Assembly (NCBI GenBank): GCA_030704615.1
Contig: CM060731.1
Location: forward strand, 79,092,756 to 79,156,755
DNA length: 64,000 nucleotides
Reading direction: 5' to 3'
Source of the DNA: Takakia lepidozioides
Lineage: Eukaryota > Streptophyta > Takakiopsida > Takakiales > Takakiaceae
Shown here: positions 35,036-47,812 of the stretch, in pieces
How positions within the stretch are numbered: position 1 is the first letter of the stretch
Layout: each line of letters starts with the position of its first letter
Notes under the pieces: model-generated
Seen by the model: the letters and a program-made list of their open reading frames with translations, nothing else
Told to the model about the DNA's origin: nothing
Databases searched by the model: none
Made by a program: the position numbers and the translations under genes

Positions 35036-36590
35036 CTCCACATCCATTCGTGGTGGATTTTCATTCCATTTTTGAAACAGCAGGTCTGTTGGTGACTTCA
35101 AACCGACAGGCATAGGGAGTGGAATAATCAGAAAATCTTCTTCCCGGGCTTGTCTATTTCTCTGCAGAAATCATTCGTCAAACTCCGTAGTACCTCTGTA
35201 GTGTATGGTGTTGAAGCCATTTGGTTGCCAAGGATTTTATCTGGGTAGTAGGATCTTGACTTGGTGTTGTCTGTTTTGGAGCTCGCTTGGAGCTTCATGT
35301 TAGAAGGTGTTCAGTTTTCTCAAGAGGTTACAGCTGAGTTGTTCACGAGCATATCAAATCAACTACATGATCTCCAGTAAAGCTTTAGTTGGATGTTTGT
35401 CTTTGCCAAAAGTTGATGTCTTCCAGATTTCATGTCAGAGGTGATAGAAGTTTTGTCACACAAACTGACGATTTTGTTTGAATGAGTTATGATTACTCTG
35501 ACGATTGTACCTACGGAAGCTTCGAGGGCCATCATAGATGCTCAACTAGGCAAGTAGTTTCATCAATCATTCACGAGAAGGTAGTCGTTAACAGCCTTCA
35601 CGATGTTGGATCCTTTGATAAATATGAGCCGAATATAGGAACGGGATTGGTGGGAGTTTCAGCTTGCGGGGATGGAGCTGCAGATAAGGGTGGATGAAGC
35701 TACTGGCACAATGGTTGCTTCCTGCTTCAGACCTTTCCATGCGGGCTGCCATTGCCTCACCCTCTGTTGGTAATTGGACAGATAGTTTACCAGGAAGTTG
35801 CAAATATCTTTCCAGTTGACAGTATCCCTCATGGGTGTTGACCAGTGCCTGGGTGTTGACCAGTGCCGCTCTCCTGCACTCAACCAGATTGATGCTGTGT
35901 GATTCTGATGTTCAAAAGATCACATCTTCCTTTCTAGATGAATTGCTCATTTTTATGCATATGCATTCTCTTACTGTAATTGAACTGTGTGGGGCCCGGG
36001 GACACAGGCGAAGGCTTCCTTGAGCAACCTGTAGCATTGGACCTCCAAATCATTGTCAAAAATGCAAAGGATTTGGGCACCTTGCCCTCAGACCAGTAAA
36101 GGATCTTTGACAAGACCCACAAACTCCTCAGATTAGCAGGGCTTTTGTGAAGATCCTCTCTCACATCCAACGCTTGAATCTCCATCAACATGGGTTACAG
36201 GAAGATCCTGGCATTTGGCAACCAACACCTGAAGCTCCTCCAAGCCGTTTGTCTGGAACAATGGAAAGAGACGGCAATGAGATGAATATTTGGGAATTTG
36301 AGGCAGGTTGGAGTTAAGTCATGTTCAGAAAACGTTCTTGAGCATGGGAGGCTTCACAAGTCCCTCCGCCCCCTATAGCTACTAGTTCTTTAATACCACC
36401 TCCTCGCCGCCCCAAACGCACTGCATGTCTGGAGACCTGCCAAATGGATTATGGTCAGCCTTAGGAATCCCTAACTGCCCTGCAATTTCTAGGTGAAGAC
36501 AAGGACCGTTTTTCATGTACATAGGCAAGCATCTATGACAGACAGCTGCCTGAAGGAATAGGAACAAAGAGGGAGGGGGCAGTTGCAGGG
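35036..36590. other. Interval with weak minus-strand coding signal
   Basis: A minus-strand stretch near 36010-36250 reads LEELQVLVAKCQDLPV and, in other frames, NDLEVQCYRLLKEAF, which faintly recalls leucine-rich-repeat resistance-gene sequence. The frame is broken by stops and no P-loop or other diagnostic motif is visible, so no gene is called. Confidence 0.25.
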
Positions 36591-37320
36591 TACGGTGGAC
36601 CAAAAACGGACCTTTTTTCCATGAAAGTTCATATAGGTACCTCAAATTGAGGGAATTTATTCAAATATTTAGATATGATATATTTACACACTTTTAATAA
36701 AAAGTCCCAACCCCAAATAGGTTAAAATTGTTTTATTAGAAATTTTAGTATTTAATTTTGAAAAATAAAAATAAAAATTATTTCTAATAATTAGAGATTT
36801 TTGAACTTTTTTCATATATCACTTGGTACCTTTAGAGTATGGGTTTTTACACCTTTTTAGTAATGATGATATCCCAAGCCTCTAAATGATGATGATGTAT
36901 ATTAGGGAAAATACACTGCAGTTTGGGTACAGTGTTTAGTATAAATTAGTCAATACTTCTCATTATTGATATTTTTAGTCCATATAAAAGTTCATTTGGG
37001 TAGCTTTCAAAAATGGCACCCCTAATGCGTTTTCCTTTTTGCTATTACTTAGGTGTATATAATGTTTTTTAGTCCATAAGGTTTTTCGTGTGTAACACTG
37101 CAGTCCATAAGATTCAACTTAAAGAGTCCATAGCTCTTTCATAGATGATCCTTTTTACAATAAATTTTTTTGAGTATGTCTCTACTGTAGTTACAACTCT
37201 TAGACCGTATAAACTTGTATGAAATATTGAGTTGTGATTTTATTGTAAAAGGTGTCATGAATGGAGGTCACTGCAAAACTGCCATGTTACGCAGTTTTTG
37301 GTCCACCGTAGCCTGCAACT
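36591..37320. mobile_element. AT-rich 730-bp MITE with ~28-bp terminal inverted repeats
   Basis: The left end reads agttgcagggtacggtgg and continues accaaaaac. The right end is its inverse complement with one or two changes (gtttttggtccaccgtagcc, then tgcaact). The interior is strongly AT-rich, with no coding capacity, in contrast to its flanks. A clear target duplication was not found, so the superfamily is open. Confidence 0.8.
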
Positions 37321-38687
37321 ACCCGACAGTGGACATGATCAGCAATCTACTGCTAGCCTAACTCTAAATGAGTGGAGTAGAAAGAGCTTTCCTTAGAAGT
37401 TGCTGAGATTGACCAATGGGTTTCTGCCTCTAGTTTGATTCAAATGGTGATAGTTTGGTAGTTTGATCGAAAAGACATGGAGATGTTTAATAGAGTACAT
37501 CCAGCATCCCTACCCAAGTTCAACTAGACTATGTACAGCAATCTTTTGGTACTTGATCCGATGTGGTTAGGAGATCGGGAGGTATTCATTGGTAATTCAA
37601 ACTTTGCAAAAAACTACAGTTATCTCCTTCGTTTGAATGGCATAATTGTTCATGCCAATTGTGGTCAGGAAGTCTTTTGTGCCTTCATTAACTTATCATA
37701 ACCTCCACCACTGATACTGTCATGGTTCCCCTGGTTCTTGCGATCCTGCCCCAGGCCCATTTTGGATAGACAAAAGGAAGAGGGCGAATTTGTAGTGCTG
37801 AAATAACATCCAAACACTTCCGTAAGCCTTTTCATGGAAAGCATGCACCTCCATCACGGGCGTGTCTACTCCAATGGCTCGAGTGCATGACTAGTTGTTG
37901 AACCCTGTGGCAGGGGCAAGAGAAGGTATCTGTCATTCACTTTGCTGAGATTCTTGGCTTTGGGGTTTGTTCTCGGAATTGTAGGGAGGCATATCTAACA
38001 GGGAACCGATTGTGCTGAAAATTATGTTCAAGCCTACATCAACTGTCATTGTACATTCTCATACTTCCAAGCTCCATGGTGATCATAGAAAACCAACCTC
38101 ATCTAACCTTTCATTGTGTTCAATAAGCTGACCTAATGCACGGTGCCTTGACGTAGTTTCCTTTTAGGTACAAGCACACACATGGGCTAAGAGGAAAACC
38201 AGCTCATCGCTACGGCTCCACTCAATGTATGCTGCATTCAAGCATTTTCGTTGTTGTTCCACATGTCTTTTGTCCTTCCTTCAGTAGAGATGGCAAGGGT
38301 ACTACACATAGTATCTCAATGGTTCAAAGCTCCTTGGTGAATTGCTAATGAGACATTGTGGAAGTGTGAAAGAAGTGTTGGACAGAATGACTAAACGAGA
38401 TGTAGTTGGATAGAGTGCAATGATGCCAGCATACTAATGTTGGGTACTGGTTAGGAGGGCTTCAAGAGTTATGAGCACATAAAGGGACAACCAACTTCAT
38501 CACATCAATATGCATGCTGCATATTCTAATCTTGCCCCACCACAACTTTTGAAAAATTAATCTCTTTCAAAGTAAACACGGGCACCACATGGCAACAAGG
38601 GAAGGGAAAGAAGAAGCCATACAAGTCTCCCCGTCTCTTGCACTATGATGGAATTGGAACATGTTCCAAAACAAAAGAACAGCTTGT
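37321..38687. other. Interval with nothing recognised
   Basis: Both strands are full of stops. The stretch 37320-38520 includes text reminiscent of decayed PPR flanks (for example 'gatactgtcatgg'), but nothing can be aligned confidently. No RNA gene or repeat structure was seen. Confidence 0.3.
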
Positions 38688-39791
38688 CTAGACTTTTGCA
38701 CCAAAACTAAGACCGCCAACCAAACCCACAATGTACAGGTGTGGCATGGTCCCTCTTTGTAATTCAGGTGGAAATCCAGTGGACGTCCATGTGTGTTGCT
38801 TCATGTCATACATCACAATTACTTCATTAGGTCTCGTCCACATGAATAAGAGATTGTCATGGCTCACCACTTGAAAATAGTACGTGGTTCCTGGAATCTC
38901 AGTTCTTGCAATCTCCAGCCACTCTGCACTCGTTGCAGAACCTTTCAACTCCCACACACAAATTGTTGGTGAGACGTGCATTTGATCGCGAGGCGGCCCA
39001 ACCATCCACAGGCGCCCCTCACTCTCTACAAGTCGACAATTCCAACCACGTCCACCAAAGTCGTCAGGCATCCGTGCAGCAACTTTAGTCCACGCACCCG
39101 TGCCAATGTCACAAGCCATCACAATGTTGTCTTTCTCTTTCTCAAGTATGTAAAATAGAGCAAAGAGAGTAGGGCCGCATATCACACTTCCTCTACAATG
39201 CGCATCAACTTCTGTGGGCATGTTTCCAGTCTCGGTCCAACACTCGCATGTTGAGTCATAGATGTGCGTTCTCCAACGTCGTCGTCCTTCGGGGTAGTTG
39301 TATGACATCATAAGGACCTTGTAGGTGTTGCTGCATCTATCCACAATCATATTCACCATCTCCACATATTCTGAATTGTCGTGAGGCAGGGCAGGCAATT
39401 GTGTGGAAGTGTTCAACAGAGGATTGCACACAATCAATAAGTCCTTGTCCATCAACATGCAAAATAAGCCTCCATCTGCAGCATGAACTCCGTATATGGA
39501 ATTATCCTTGGGGAGTTTGAGGTCGATCTTTTGCCACCGTCGAGTTGTGGGCGCATACCACATACAACAATCGTGGTAGTATACATCCTTGCAGTATTTG
39601 CCTAAAAACAAGACATAGGAGTGTTGGTGAAGAGGGAAGTGCTGACAGAGTTGTTGGAACCAAGCAGTGGATGGGAGGGAGTTCCACAGCTTGCACACCG
39701 ACTTAAAGCGGGCAAGACTTGGATATGGCAAACAGGCCAACACTACCGTCACTAACTCGAAAGGGAGCCTGCTCCATATCTCCACCTCCAT
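38688..39791 (-). CDS. F-box/kelch-type protein
   Basis: A single uninterrupted exon encodes about 367 residues from the methionine at 39791. The frame is open to 39893, but the first 34 codons upstream look like leader sequence. The N-terminus is an F-box: IWSRLPFELVTVVLACLPYP, then SLARFKSVCKLWNSL, which binds SKP1 in SCF ubiquitin ligases. The rest has beta-propeller-like strands with repeated tryptophans (MWYAPTTRRWQKIDL, IYDSTCECWTETG, CDIGTGAWTKVA, MYDMKQHTWTSTGFPPELQ), typical of plant kelch/galactose-oxidase-like F-box proteins that select the substrate. It ends with a stop at 38688. No introns, frameshifts or missing core residues were seen. The target is unknown. It stands alone between gene-poor intervals. 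Confidence 0.9.
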   Translation of the reverse strand: MEVEIWSRLPFELVTVVLACLPYPSLARFKSVCKLWNSLPSTAWFQQLCQHFPLHQHSYVLFLGKYCKDVYYHDCCMWYAPTTRRWQKIDLKLPKDNSIYGVHAADGGLFCMLMDKDLLIVCNPLLNTSTQLPALPHDNSEYVEMVNMIVDRCSNTYKVLMMSYNYPEGRRRWRTHIYDSTCECWTETGNMPTEVDAHCRGSVICGPTLFALFYILEKEKDNIVMACDIGTGAWTKVAARMPDDFGGRGWNCRLVESEGRLWMVGPPRDQMHVSPTICVWELKGSATSAEWLEIARTEIPGTTYYFQVVSHDNLLFMWTRPNEVIVMYDMKQHTWTSTGFPPELQRGTMPHLYIVGLVGGLSFGAKV

Positions 39792-39893
39792 ATTGCCCGG
39801 CCACAAAACCTCTCTAATCCGTTCTTGTGATCGTAACACGGAGCTTGGGACAAGAGACGTGTAGGGAAGGTATGAACCAGTGAAGCACCGCAA

Positions 39894-40604
39894 GTGTTCC
39901 TTGCCCCGAGTGAAGAATTTTCAAAAGAACTTCTCTACGAACGTAAAGAAAGAGTCAGCCTATGAGAATTCATACCCATGAGCCCGACTATTGTTGGTAT
40001 CATTTCTGTGCTATCAAAAGAAAGCCTCGCTCTTGCTTTTGCTATTCTGGTACTTGAACCTTCTTTGCTCGCCATCCACTTCCCTTTTACTATTTCCAGC
40101 CCTGCTTTTTGTTTGGTGGTCTGCACATAGAAACCCTAAAAATTCTTGAAAAATCCTTCCATGTGCGAGAAATCGGGAGGAGATGGCAGAGTGCAAGCTG
40201 GATTCGCCGCTCTTGTGACTCCTCCTTTCTTGGTCGGTCTTCAACAGTATCAAGGGATGGAAAAGGGGCTGCTCATGTTGCAGACACATTTCATTTCCAG
40301 TGCTGGTTGCAGTCCACAAGGCGCTACCAGCGCAGGCACGGGAAAGCCTAGTATCTTCCATCCAGAGCTGTCTACAACTTACTCGGGTTCAAAGCATGTG
40401 GTGGTATTATCCACTATAACTGAATTCAAGCCTAGAAAATTTGAGTTCAAAGAGGGATTGTGCACACGAGGACCTTCAGAAAAGATGCCAGCGCAGAAGC
40501 GGAATCAAATAGTGCAGCTCCTATGTTGCTCTATTTGATGCCACCGCTGAGGAGGTACCCTGTGCTTTACTTGCTTGATTCATGTGCAATGTAATGGATA
40601 ACCT
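39894..40604. other. Upstream flank of the F-box gene
   Basis: A plus-strand frame (40146-40538) is open for 130 codons but has no recognisable domain. It may be chance or an unlinked first exon. This interval probably includes the F-box gene promoter, though no clear TATA box was identified. Confidence 0.3.
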
Positions 40605-42405
40605 GTAAGTGTTTAGTGTCCTGCAACTAATATACATGCACATTCTGCATACATAGCCAAAACTCCATTCCTGATTACATATATGTTGCATTGAAGGAAT
40701 CAAAACTTCTTTTTTGTCACTGTCTCCTGTTTTTCTCCTGTAGTATAATCTTAGTTTCACTCTGACTCATTTCGAATGTTCGTTAACACTCACCATCAAA
40801 GAGTAGGGTATGCTTAGAGGAGGCTGCAAAAGAGAAATTTGGGACGCTGAGCTGTTTGTCACAAAGATGTCACTGCCCAATGACATGAACTCTGCTGTGA
40901 CTGCCAACTGACGGGTCACTTGAAGAAGAGAGCAAAGAGAAATTACCTGTAACAAATTAGAGAACAACTCTGGTCAGACTGATGAGTTAAGACACCAGCC
41001 TGATCCTTGAACATGTTTGGATACAGCTCATCTATCACTCCTGTTGCCTTTACCAAAACACATTACTCATAAGGTAACAAACATATTGGGCATACCTACA
41101 CCTACATCAGTGAGATGGAGGAGGAGAGCAAGAGCACTTTTGTGATCCAGATACACTCCTGCACCAGCCACACAAAGCTGAGCCTTTATAAGATCTCAGG
41201 AAGATTAAGAATCTCTTAAATTGTTGCGCTTGTGGGTCCATAGGGACCCACGTCAAAAGGAACAGACAGAAGTGAAGAGTTGTGCTCATTTGCCCTGAGT
41301 GGAAGGTTGCAGAGAAGCATGAGCAGGAAGGAGAGAAAGAGTTCCATGCCTTGCACGTTATTTGTCTTGAAAGCACATTGGGACATGTGAATGTCGATTG
41401 GCGTGTGCACCTTCCCTGCCTGAGCTCCTGTTACCATGGCTCAGCAATAGGAAGGTTTCTGAACACAAAAGTGCACAATGTGGTGTGTATATGTGTGAAG
41501 CATCCCAAATATCATGAGAAATTTTTCAACTGTTTGATAAAATCTTTGAAATGCCTTGTAAAACAAACACACAAATGAACAATACTATGTTCCAGCCTTA
41601 GTGAATTGGCACATTTTCAGTATTGGAGAACTTTTACATACTTCAAATGTCTCATCTGTAGCATCTCAATCTCGTGTTAATATGCAACCACCCTTTCCCT
41701 TTCCAACCGGTCTGAGGAAACATATGCAAACGAACGAGTTCAAGTTCTGAGTTGAGAATTGTAACAATAAGCGGTTGTTACAATCTCAATCTCATATTAA
41801 GATTGGACCCTTCACCATAAAGATCTGTCATCGAACATTGTGGTACAGAAATGATACATTGAGGTCTAAGTCAGGTACGAACAAGCAGATAGACAGACCT
41901 ATTTTTCTGTCTGCACAGAGAGAGAGAGAGGACCTCTGATATTTGTTTAGACAGGAGTGCTGGCCCAATACAGTCACTCATGAGCAACCGCTGCAATCCA
42001 AGCGCCTCCACCATATTCATCCTGAGAGAGGTTGGCCAGATCCTCGAACAATTGGACGAGGAATGGCTTATCTCGAGCAATCCCGAGCAATCGAGCAGGA
42101 ATTGTGCACGGACAAAATGGTTGAGTTGAATCACACCATCATAATCGATGCTTGTTGTGTCACTTCAACTGAAGCTTTGGAGAAAAGAAAAGCTTGAAGC
42201 TTTGGACAACTCACACATTTTATGCACGGCATCCAATGCACTGCATATGTACAGCTCAATGCACTAGTGGGCATCTAGACTGGGCTTGAACAAAATTCGA
42301 ACAGGGGCAGGTCTTGTGGACGCTGTAATGACCCATCTTCATTGGGCTGGGTTGACACTGATCAGCAATTTCGGTCCGCAGTCCGCGTGGCCACCATCGC
42401 CACCG
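40605..42405. repeat. Segmental duplication, right copy (partner 32665-34400)
   Basis: This block matches the left copy in direct orientation. It contains extra material near 41600-41830 and several deletions. The minus-strand frame KPFLVQLFEDLANLSQDEYG at about 42010-42085 is preserved relative to the left copy with conservative changes, hinting at former coding. Confidence 0.85.
40794..41200 (-). pseudogene. Decayed duplicate of two WD40 exons
   Basis: The stretch 40946-40794 corresponds to the exon 33066-32881, with the same flanking splice sites, a 33-base deletion and an in-frame TGA (IGQ followed by stop, where the left copy has GQRHL). The stretch from about 41200 to 41096 corresponds to exon 33338-33228, keeps AGVYLDHKSALALLLHLTDVG and has lost 12 bases and its acceptor. 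The downstream WD40 exons are absent. It is part of the 40605-42405 duplicate. Confidence 0.75.
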
Positions 42406-42790
42406 ACCCTGGAAAGGATGACACAGGCGTGGCAGGAGCAGGGCCATGCACCAGTTGGGCTGTAGTGAGTGAGTTCTATATCTACGTTCGTTTTACGACG
42501 TCTCGTCACAAAGCTCGCTTTCGTCATTGCACCGATTCAGATATCAAAATCTCCCAGGCAAGAGAAGCGCTAAGTTGCTACTCCTCACTCACTGCCTGTG
42601 TATCAGGAAGATTGTATAGGTACAGTCAGGAGAATACAGATGTCAGATAAAATCGTGCAGATTGTGTAGAAACATTCGTGGCTCAAATTGATTGTTGGTA
42701 TCCGCCAGTGTTGGACTCCTGCTTTTAAAATTACGCTTCTCTCCATCTGTGTTTCTTACTACCAGACACACGCAACTCCAAGTACCGTAG

Positions 42791-45700
42791 ATGGAACAAG
42801 TGTTGGTGAGGAATTCTGTGCCGTCATTCTGTTGTCAAGCCGTTTGTCTGCCTGCTTTCAAGTATCTGTCATCAGCGGCTCCCATTGAAACATTTGGAGG
42901 AAGACTAGGAAGAGAAAGGCCGCCAGTTTCGCTCCTCAATAACATTAGAAAGACTTGGAAACCGTCTGGTAATTGTCTGTCTTTGTCGTCTCCGATAGAT
43001 TGGATTGTAGTCTTCTCCACAGAGAGAAGAAGTCGTGAGAGTTTTGCAATTTTTGCATGTGCTCTCAGTTCAGCTATACATCAGACTCATCTCGACAGAT
43101 TGTATCGATCTAAGACCTTTGTCTCGTGAATTTACCAAAGTTTTTGGTAAGGGACAGTTTGAATTTAACGAAAGAGCTTGAGTTGGTCTGAACCCGTAAA
43201 GTAATAAAAAAAAATTTCCAGCTAGGCTGCTGGCCTTTTGTAAACGACGGATTTAGAGCAGGTGTGCCATCGCTTTAGAATGACCCCCGCTCATTGGTGA
43301 TGGTTGGCTTGAGAAGACTATGCAGTATGCAGTATGCAGCTAAACTTGACGACAACTTGAAATCTGCTTGAGCATTTATGGCAACTTCAAATGTGTCTAT
43401 ATCTGGCAATTGGCCCTCTGGGTTTCGGGGGATACATAATAATTTTCCTCCTCTTCTTCTGTTCAGCTATCACTGTTTTTGGTTTCCCTTCCTCAGAAGC
43501 CCTCTAGAACTCTTGCGAACTTTCGTCTTCTCTATGTTAGCGAGTCTTTATTCATTAATTCTCACGCCGAGTTGTTGTTACCCATGATTTTACAGGAGAG
43601 TTAAAGATACAAAGAAGGACATTTGTTAGGGAGACTATGGCTGCAGGCCTGCTTGTTTGCACTGCTGCACTTGCTGAGACAGCTGTGGAAGAGCCTACCA
43701 GTAAAGGTTCTCTCTCTCCCCTAAACAATTGAAGGTTTGTGACAAGTTGATTGAAGAGGTGCAGTCAGTGTTGAAGGGGTTGTCTTGTTCATCCTGCGAG
43801 TGATTTTTTCATTGGGGTGTGTTGAAGGGGTTGTTTTGGTTGATTTTTTCATGGGTGTGATGTGTAATCAGGACTTAATCTTGCCAGGTGATCCGTTTAT
43901 ATTTTCTACTCACTATGCCCAGCACAGAGATATAATCAGACTAAGCCTTCTCTAGCCTTTTTCTCCGAAGGTGTTTGGGACAAGGCAGAAACAAGGTGGA
44001 TGGAGACATAACTTATGGGAAGAGAGGAAACTTTACGGAGGAAACAGCAATTATGAGAAAGAATTTGGTTTTCTTGGACAGTGATTATGTGGTAAAGTTG
44101 TTGCCCTGACCACTCTCTACCTCACAACAGGGCTTGAAAAGCTACCCTTCAAGCCAGAAGGCTACAACTACTGGACATGGCAAGGACATAAAGTGCACTA
44201 TGTTGTGCATGGCCAGGGGTCCCCAATAGTGCTCATCCATGGGTTTGGTGCATCAGCTTATCATTGGAGGTATGTGAACGATATACACTGTCCTATTCTT
44301 TTGTCGAGTGCGAACCGCAATAACATACATATTCATTTTCTCCAGGCTGGGAGGGGAGGAAAAAAGAGAGACAGGCAGAAACTTATGTTGTGACCTTAGA
44401 TTCTCTTAGGCCCCTCACACAGCTGGATGGATGTACGGCTAAATTAGAGGAAACAATGCTCGTACTGTCCACACAAATGTCCATCTACCAACAGCCAATT
44501 GGCTGACTTCCTCAACATGGTTGTCTTAAGGGCCTTCTTATTACTCCAGATGTGGCAGTCGACCTTAGGAGAAACCTAAAACCGATTAGGCATTTTGTGC
44601 TGCACAGGTACAACATCCCAGAGCTGGCAAAGACTCATGCAGTATATGCGATAGATCTTCTCGGATTTGGGTGGTCGGAGAAAGCACTAAGGGACTACAG
44701 TGCATTTGTGTGGCGAGATCAAGTGGCTGACTTTGTTAAGGAGGTAGTGGGTCAATCTGCTGTCCTAGCTGGGAACAGGTATCTTGTACATTCTTCAATC
44801 AGTCAAAGCTTTTTACAATCTAAATGAACAACCATCACCTCAGGAGGGACAGAGATCGAAAGAATGAAAGAAACAAATAAACTTCACGATGTCCACAGGG
44901 GGCCCCATGGGGCAGTATAGATGCAATGGAAATCAGTGTCCTTGAAAGAAGTTCTAGACCCAAGCATGTCAACAGGTCCTTAAAGCAGCTGCTTTGAGTC
45001 TCACAGATGTTATGAGGGCATGAACTGGCCACCACTTGGGAGCAAGAGATCTCAGGGACTTGCATTTCAAGTGGTATGCAAGCAAATTCAGCGAATAAAA
45101 TATAGGGTGGTGTTGTGCGTCTAGCCCCAATCATTCGTTGAAGGCAAGATGTCTCCTACCAGGAATTGGGACCCCAGGGGCCCAGATTGACAGCCATAAA
45201 TATAGGAGTTACAACCGATTAAAAAAGCCACTGCTTGTGGGAGGGTGTCGCGGATGAATTTGTTTGCATTTTCCTTGGAGATGAAGAGTGGCTTTTCATG
45301 CATGAAGACTTCAATTGCAGAAACAGGCAGATTGACAAAAGGACAGGCTCCCTCCCCAGATATGTGTACATATCATTTAACAACCATGATTTTTTTCTGG
45401 TTGAATAGGAATCTCCGATCCACCATGCCATTAAATGCCATAATCTTGGTTCGTTATGTCCACAGGAGGCTCAAAGGGCCTAAGAGACAGCTTGTGGGAA
45501 GCAGGCAAGAAATGAAATGAAATAATATAATATAATCAAAGAGCTTCTGGGACAAATGAAAGCAGGATACATTAAAGAAAATGGTGCCCCTATGAAGCAG
45601 CTTGAAAAACACGATTCAACTTTGAGAGAGATTCTCTGAGGGGGAGAGACTCATGTCGACATTGGACAAAAAGCAGCATACAAGAAAGAACCAAAGAACT

Positions 45701-47037
45701 ACTGAAGTACTTCGCCACAAGGGGAGAGAAGAGAGAGATCGTTGTGTGTATGTGTTTCCATTCAGTGATGCAATAATGCAACTAAATGACTTCTGTATGC
45801 AGTGTGGGAGGATTTACAGCGCTGATGACAGCAGCTGGTTACCCAGACCTTGTCTCGGGGTTGGTGCTGTTGAATGCTTCAGGCCAATTTGATAGTTCAG
45901 CATCTCCAGAGCAACAGCAAAAGATGTTGGAGGAGACAGCACAAGAACAGGTGATAGAAGAGTCGGCATTGCAGAGGCTTATAGTCACCCCAGCAAAGAC
46001 GTTGGTACGCAAGTATGCCATTTTCTTTGCTTTCTGGCAAGCGAAGCAGCCTGCGCGAATCAAATCCGTCCTACAAAATGTGCGTCACTTTCTGTTTTCT
46101 GAAGGAGGCTCCCCTATGTTTAGTGCATCAAGAGTTTCAATGTGGTTAGTCAGGTCCTACATGCAGCCAAGACATAAAACTCCATTGCGACCATGTTCTT
46201 GCCCCCCTCGCCTGTCTCTTTCTGTCCACCTTCCCACATCTACTTTCTTCTCGGAAGACCTGTATACTTGCATGTTAACCAAACTTAAATGTCTAAGACT
46301 GCTCCACAGCTCATTTCTGACACTTTGAGGACTTGATGGACAGGTATACAAGGATCAAACAAATGTGGATGAGTATCTGGTGCAATCAATTGTCCAGCCC
46401 ACCAAAGACCCTAATGCTGCCGAGGTTTACTACAGGTCTGGTTTGAACCATGGACTAAAGCAGAATTGTTTGTTCCACTAAGACTGGGCGAGGGGTCTAT
46501 GGCCTATGGTCTATGGCCACAAGGCTACGGCAAATGTCTCATGAGTACATTCTCTTATCTCCTTTCCCTATCACAAAAAATTCTGAAAGCTGTCAGTCAA
46601 ACTCAAAAATCAGCTTATGAGTTCTTTGTGCCCATTCTTTCTAGAAGAGACAGGAAAGAAATCAGTAGCTTCAAATGTCAGACCTCAGTGGTTCTCTCCT
46701 ATGTTGCAGAATCTGGCTGGGTTATACCTCCTGAAGTCTACTGTCCCTCACTGTGTATATGGCTATGGTGGTTGGGTGCAGGCTGATGACACAAATACTA
46801 TTCCAGCCTTCAAATCTTACATTGAATAAACTGCTAAGCCAGCTCTCATGTCCTCTGTTGTTGTTATGGGGTGACCTTGACCCTTGGATGGGGCCCACCA
46901 AGGCTGACCAGATCAAGAAGCTCTACCCACAGGCCACGATGGTGCGTTTACAAGCTGGGCATTGCCCACATGACGAAGCCCCTGCACAAGTCAACAATGC
47001 CTTGCTCAACTGGGTTTCTTCTCTCAACTCCAACTAA
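42791..47037 (+). CDS. Chloroplast-type alpha/beta hydrolase
   Basis: Seven exons (42791-42968, 43596-43706, 44131-44269, 44608-44778, 45803-46079, 46344-46435, 46782-47037) splice with GT..AG ends into exactly 1,224 coding bases, or 407 residues. The first exon is rich in Ser, Arg and hydroxylated residues, like a plastid transit peptide. The body shows YNYWTWQGHKVHYVVHGQG, then VLIHGFGASAYHWRYNIPEL (oxyanion-hole HGFG). The nucleophile elbow AGNSVGGF has its serine codon split AG|T between exons 4 and 5. LFWGDLDPW supplies the acid (sequence reads LLWGDLDPW), and QAGHCPHDE the histidine. This closely resembles the Arabidopsis plastid hydrolases At4g36530 and At5g38520 (CLD1-like), linked to chlorophyll dephytylation or lipid turnover. 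The substrate is not determinable here. Exon 1 rests on phase agreement and composition. The gene looks intact. Confidence 0.9.
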
Positions 47038-47812
47038 TGCTTGATTTTGTGGACATCAGGCCCATTTTATTCTGATGACCTCTAGCTTTCTTTTCGATCT
47101 CTCTCTCCTGCTTCTCATTGCAGCTGATGTTTCAAACTGCTTAGGCCAAATATATTACACTGTAGGGTTCAACAGTGAGTGCAGATTACTAATGCATCAC
47201 GCAGTTCAGCAAGAACTTCAGGTGCACGATAGGACTATTAGTATTAAAATGGTTGATCTGCAAGTGGATGTATTTCCTATGCTGCCCCTAGGATGTAAAG
47301 GGAGTCAGCTTATCCAAAGGGAATTTATATCAGATAAGGGGAGGAAATCCCAGGTTAATGCACAGGAGATATCGGAGAAGCATGAAGGGCAAACAAGTCA
47401 CGTAATTTCAGACTTTATGTTGAATGCTGCAATCTTGACTTCCAGTACACTGATGCACTATTGTGTATGACTGCATCACAGGCAAAACATCCATTCACTG
47501 GAACTCACACTTGAATGCATAATATTTTACTCCAATACTCCAAGAAGAATGTCTGCATACTGGACTTGCAGGCTTCATTGGAAATTTTGTGCAAGATCTT
47601 GAGGTCGAAATTGCTTTTGTCAAGTCGCTTTGTGTTCGTAGTTGTCCCATGGGCCTCCTATGGTCCTTTTTCTCCCTGAACCCTGGAGGATGTATTGAAT
47701 TTGTGCATTTTTTTTTCTTCTGTATCCGAGGAAACACCAGCCCTAGCAACTAGTCGCAAAAAGTAGGTTTTAATTGACACATCCATTTCACCTTGGTTGT
47801 GGTGTATCTCAG
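47038..47812. other. 3' flank of the hydrolase and ISU intron remnant
   Basis: The first part is presumably the hydrolase 3' untranslated region. No gene was recognised. From about 47770 the sequence is the shared intron tail of the ISU duplicate. Confidence 0.4.

Noticed and set aside
36010-36250. NBS-LRR resistance-gene fragment
   Set aside because: The leucine spacing is suggestive, but frames are broken and no P-loop, kinase-2 or GLPL motif was visible.
40146-40538. 130-codon frame as a transit-peptide exon of a new gene
   Set aside because: The composition is unremarkable, and no donor leads to a recognisable following exon.
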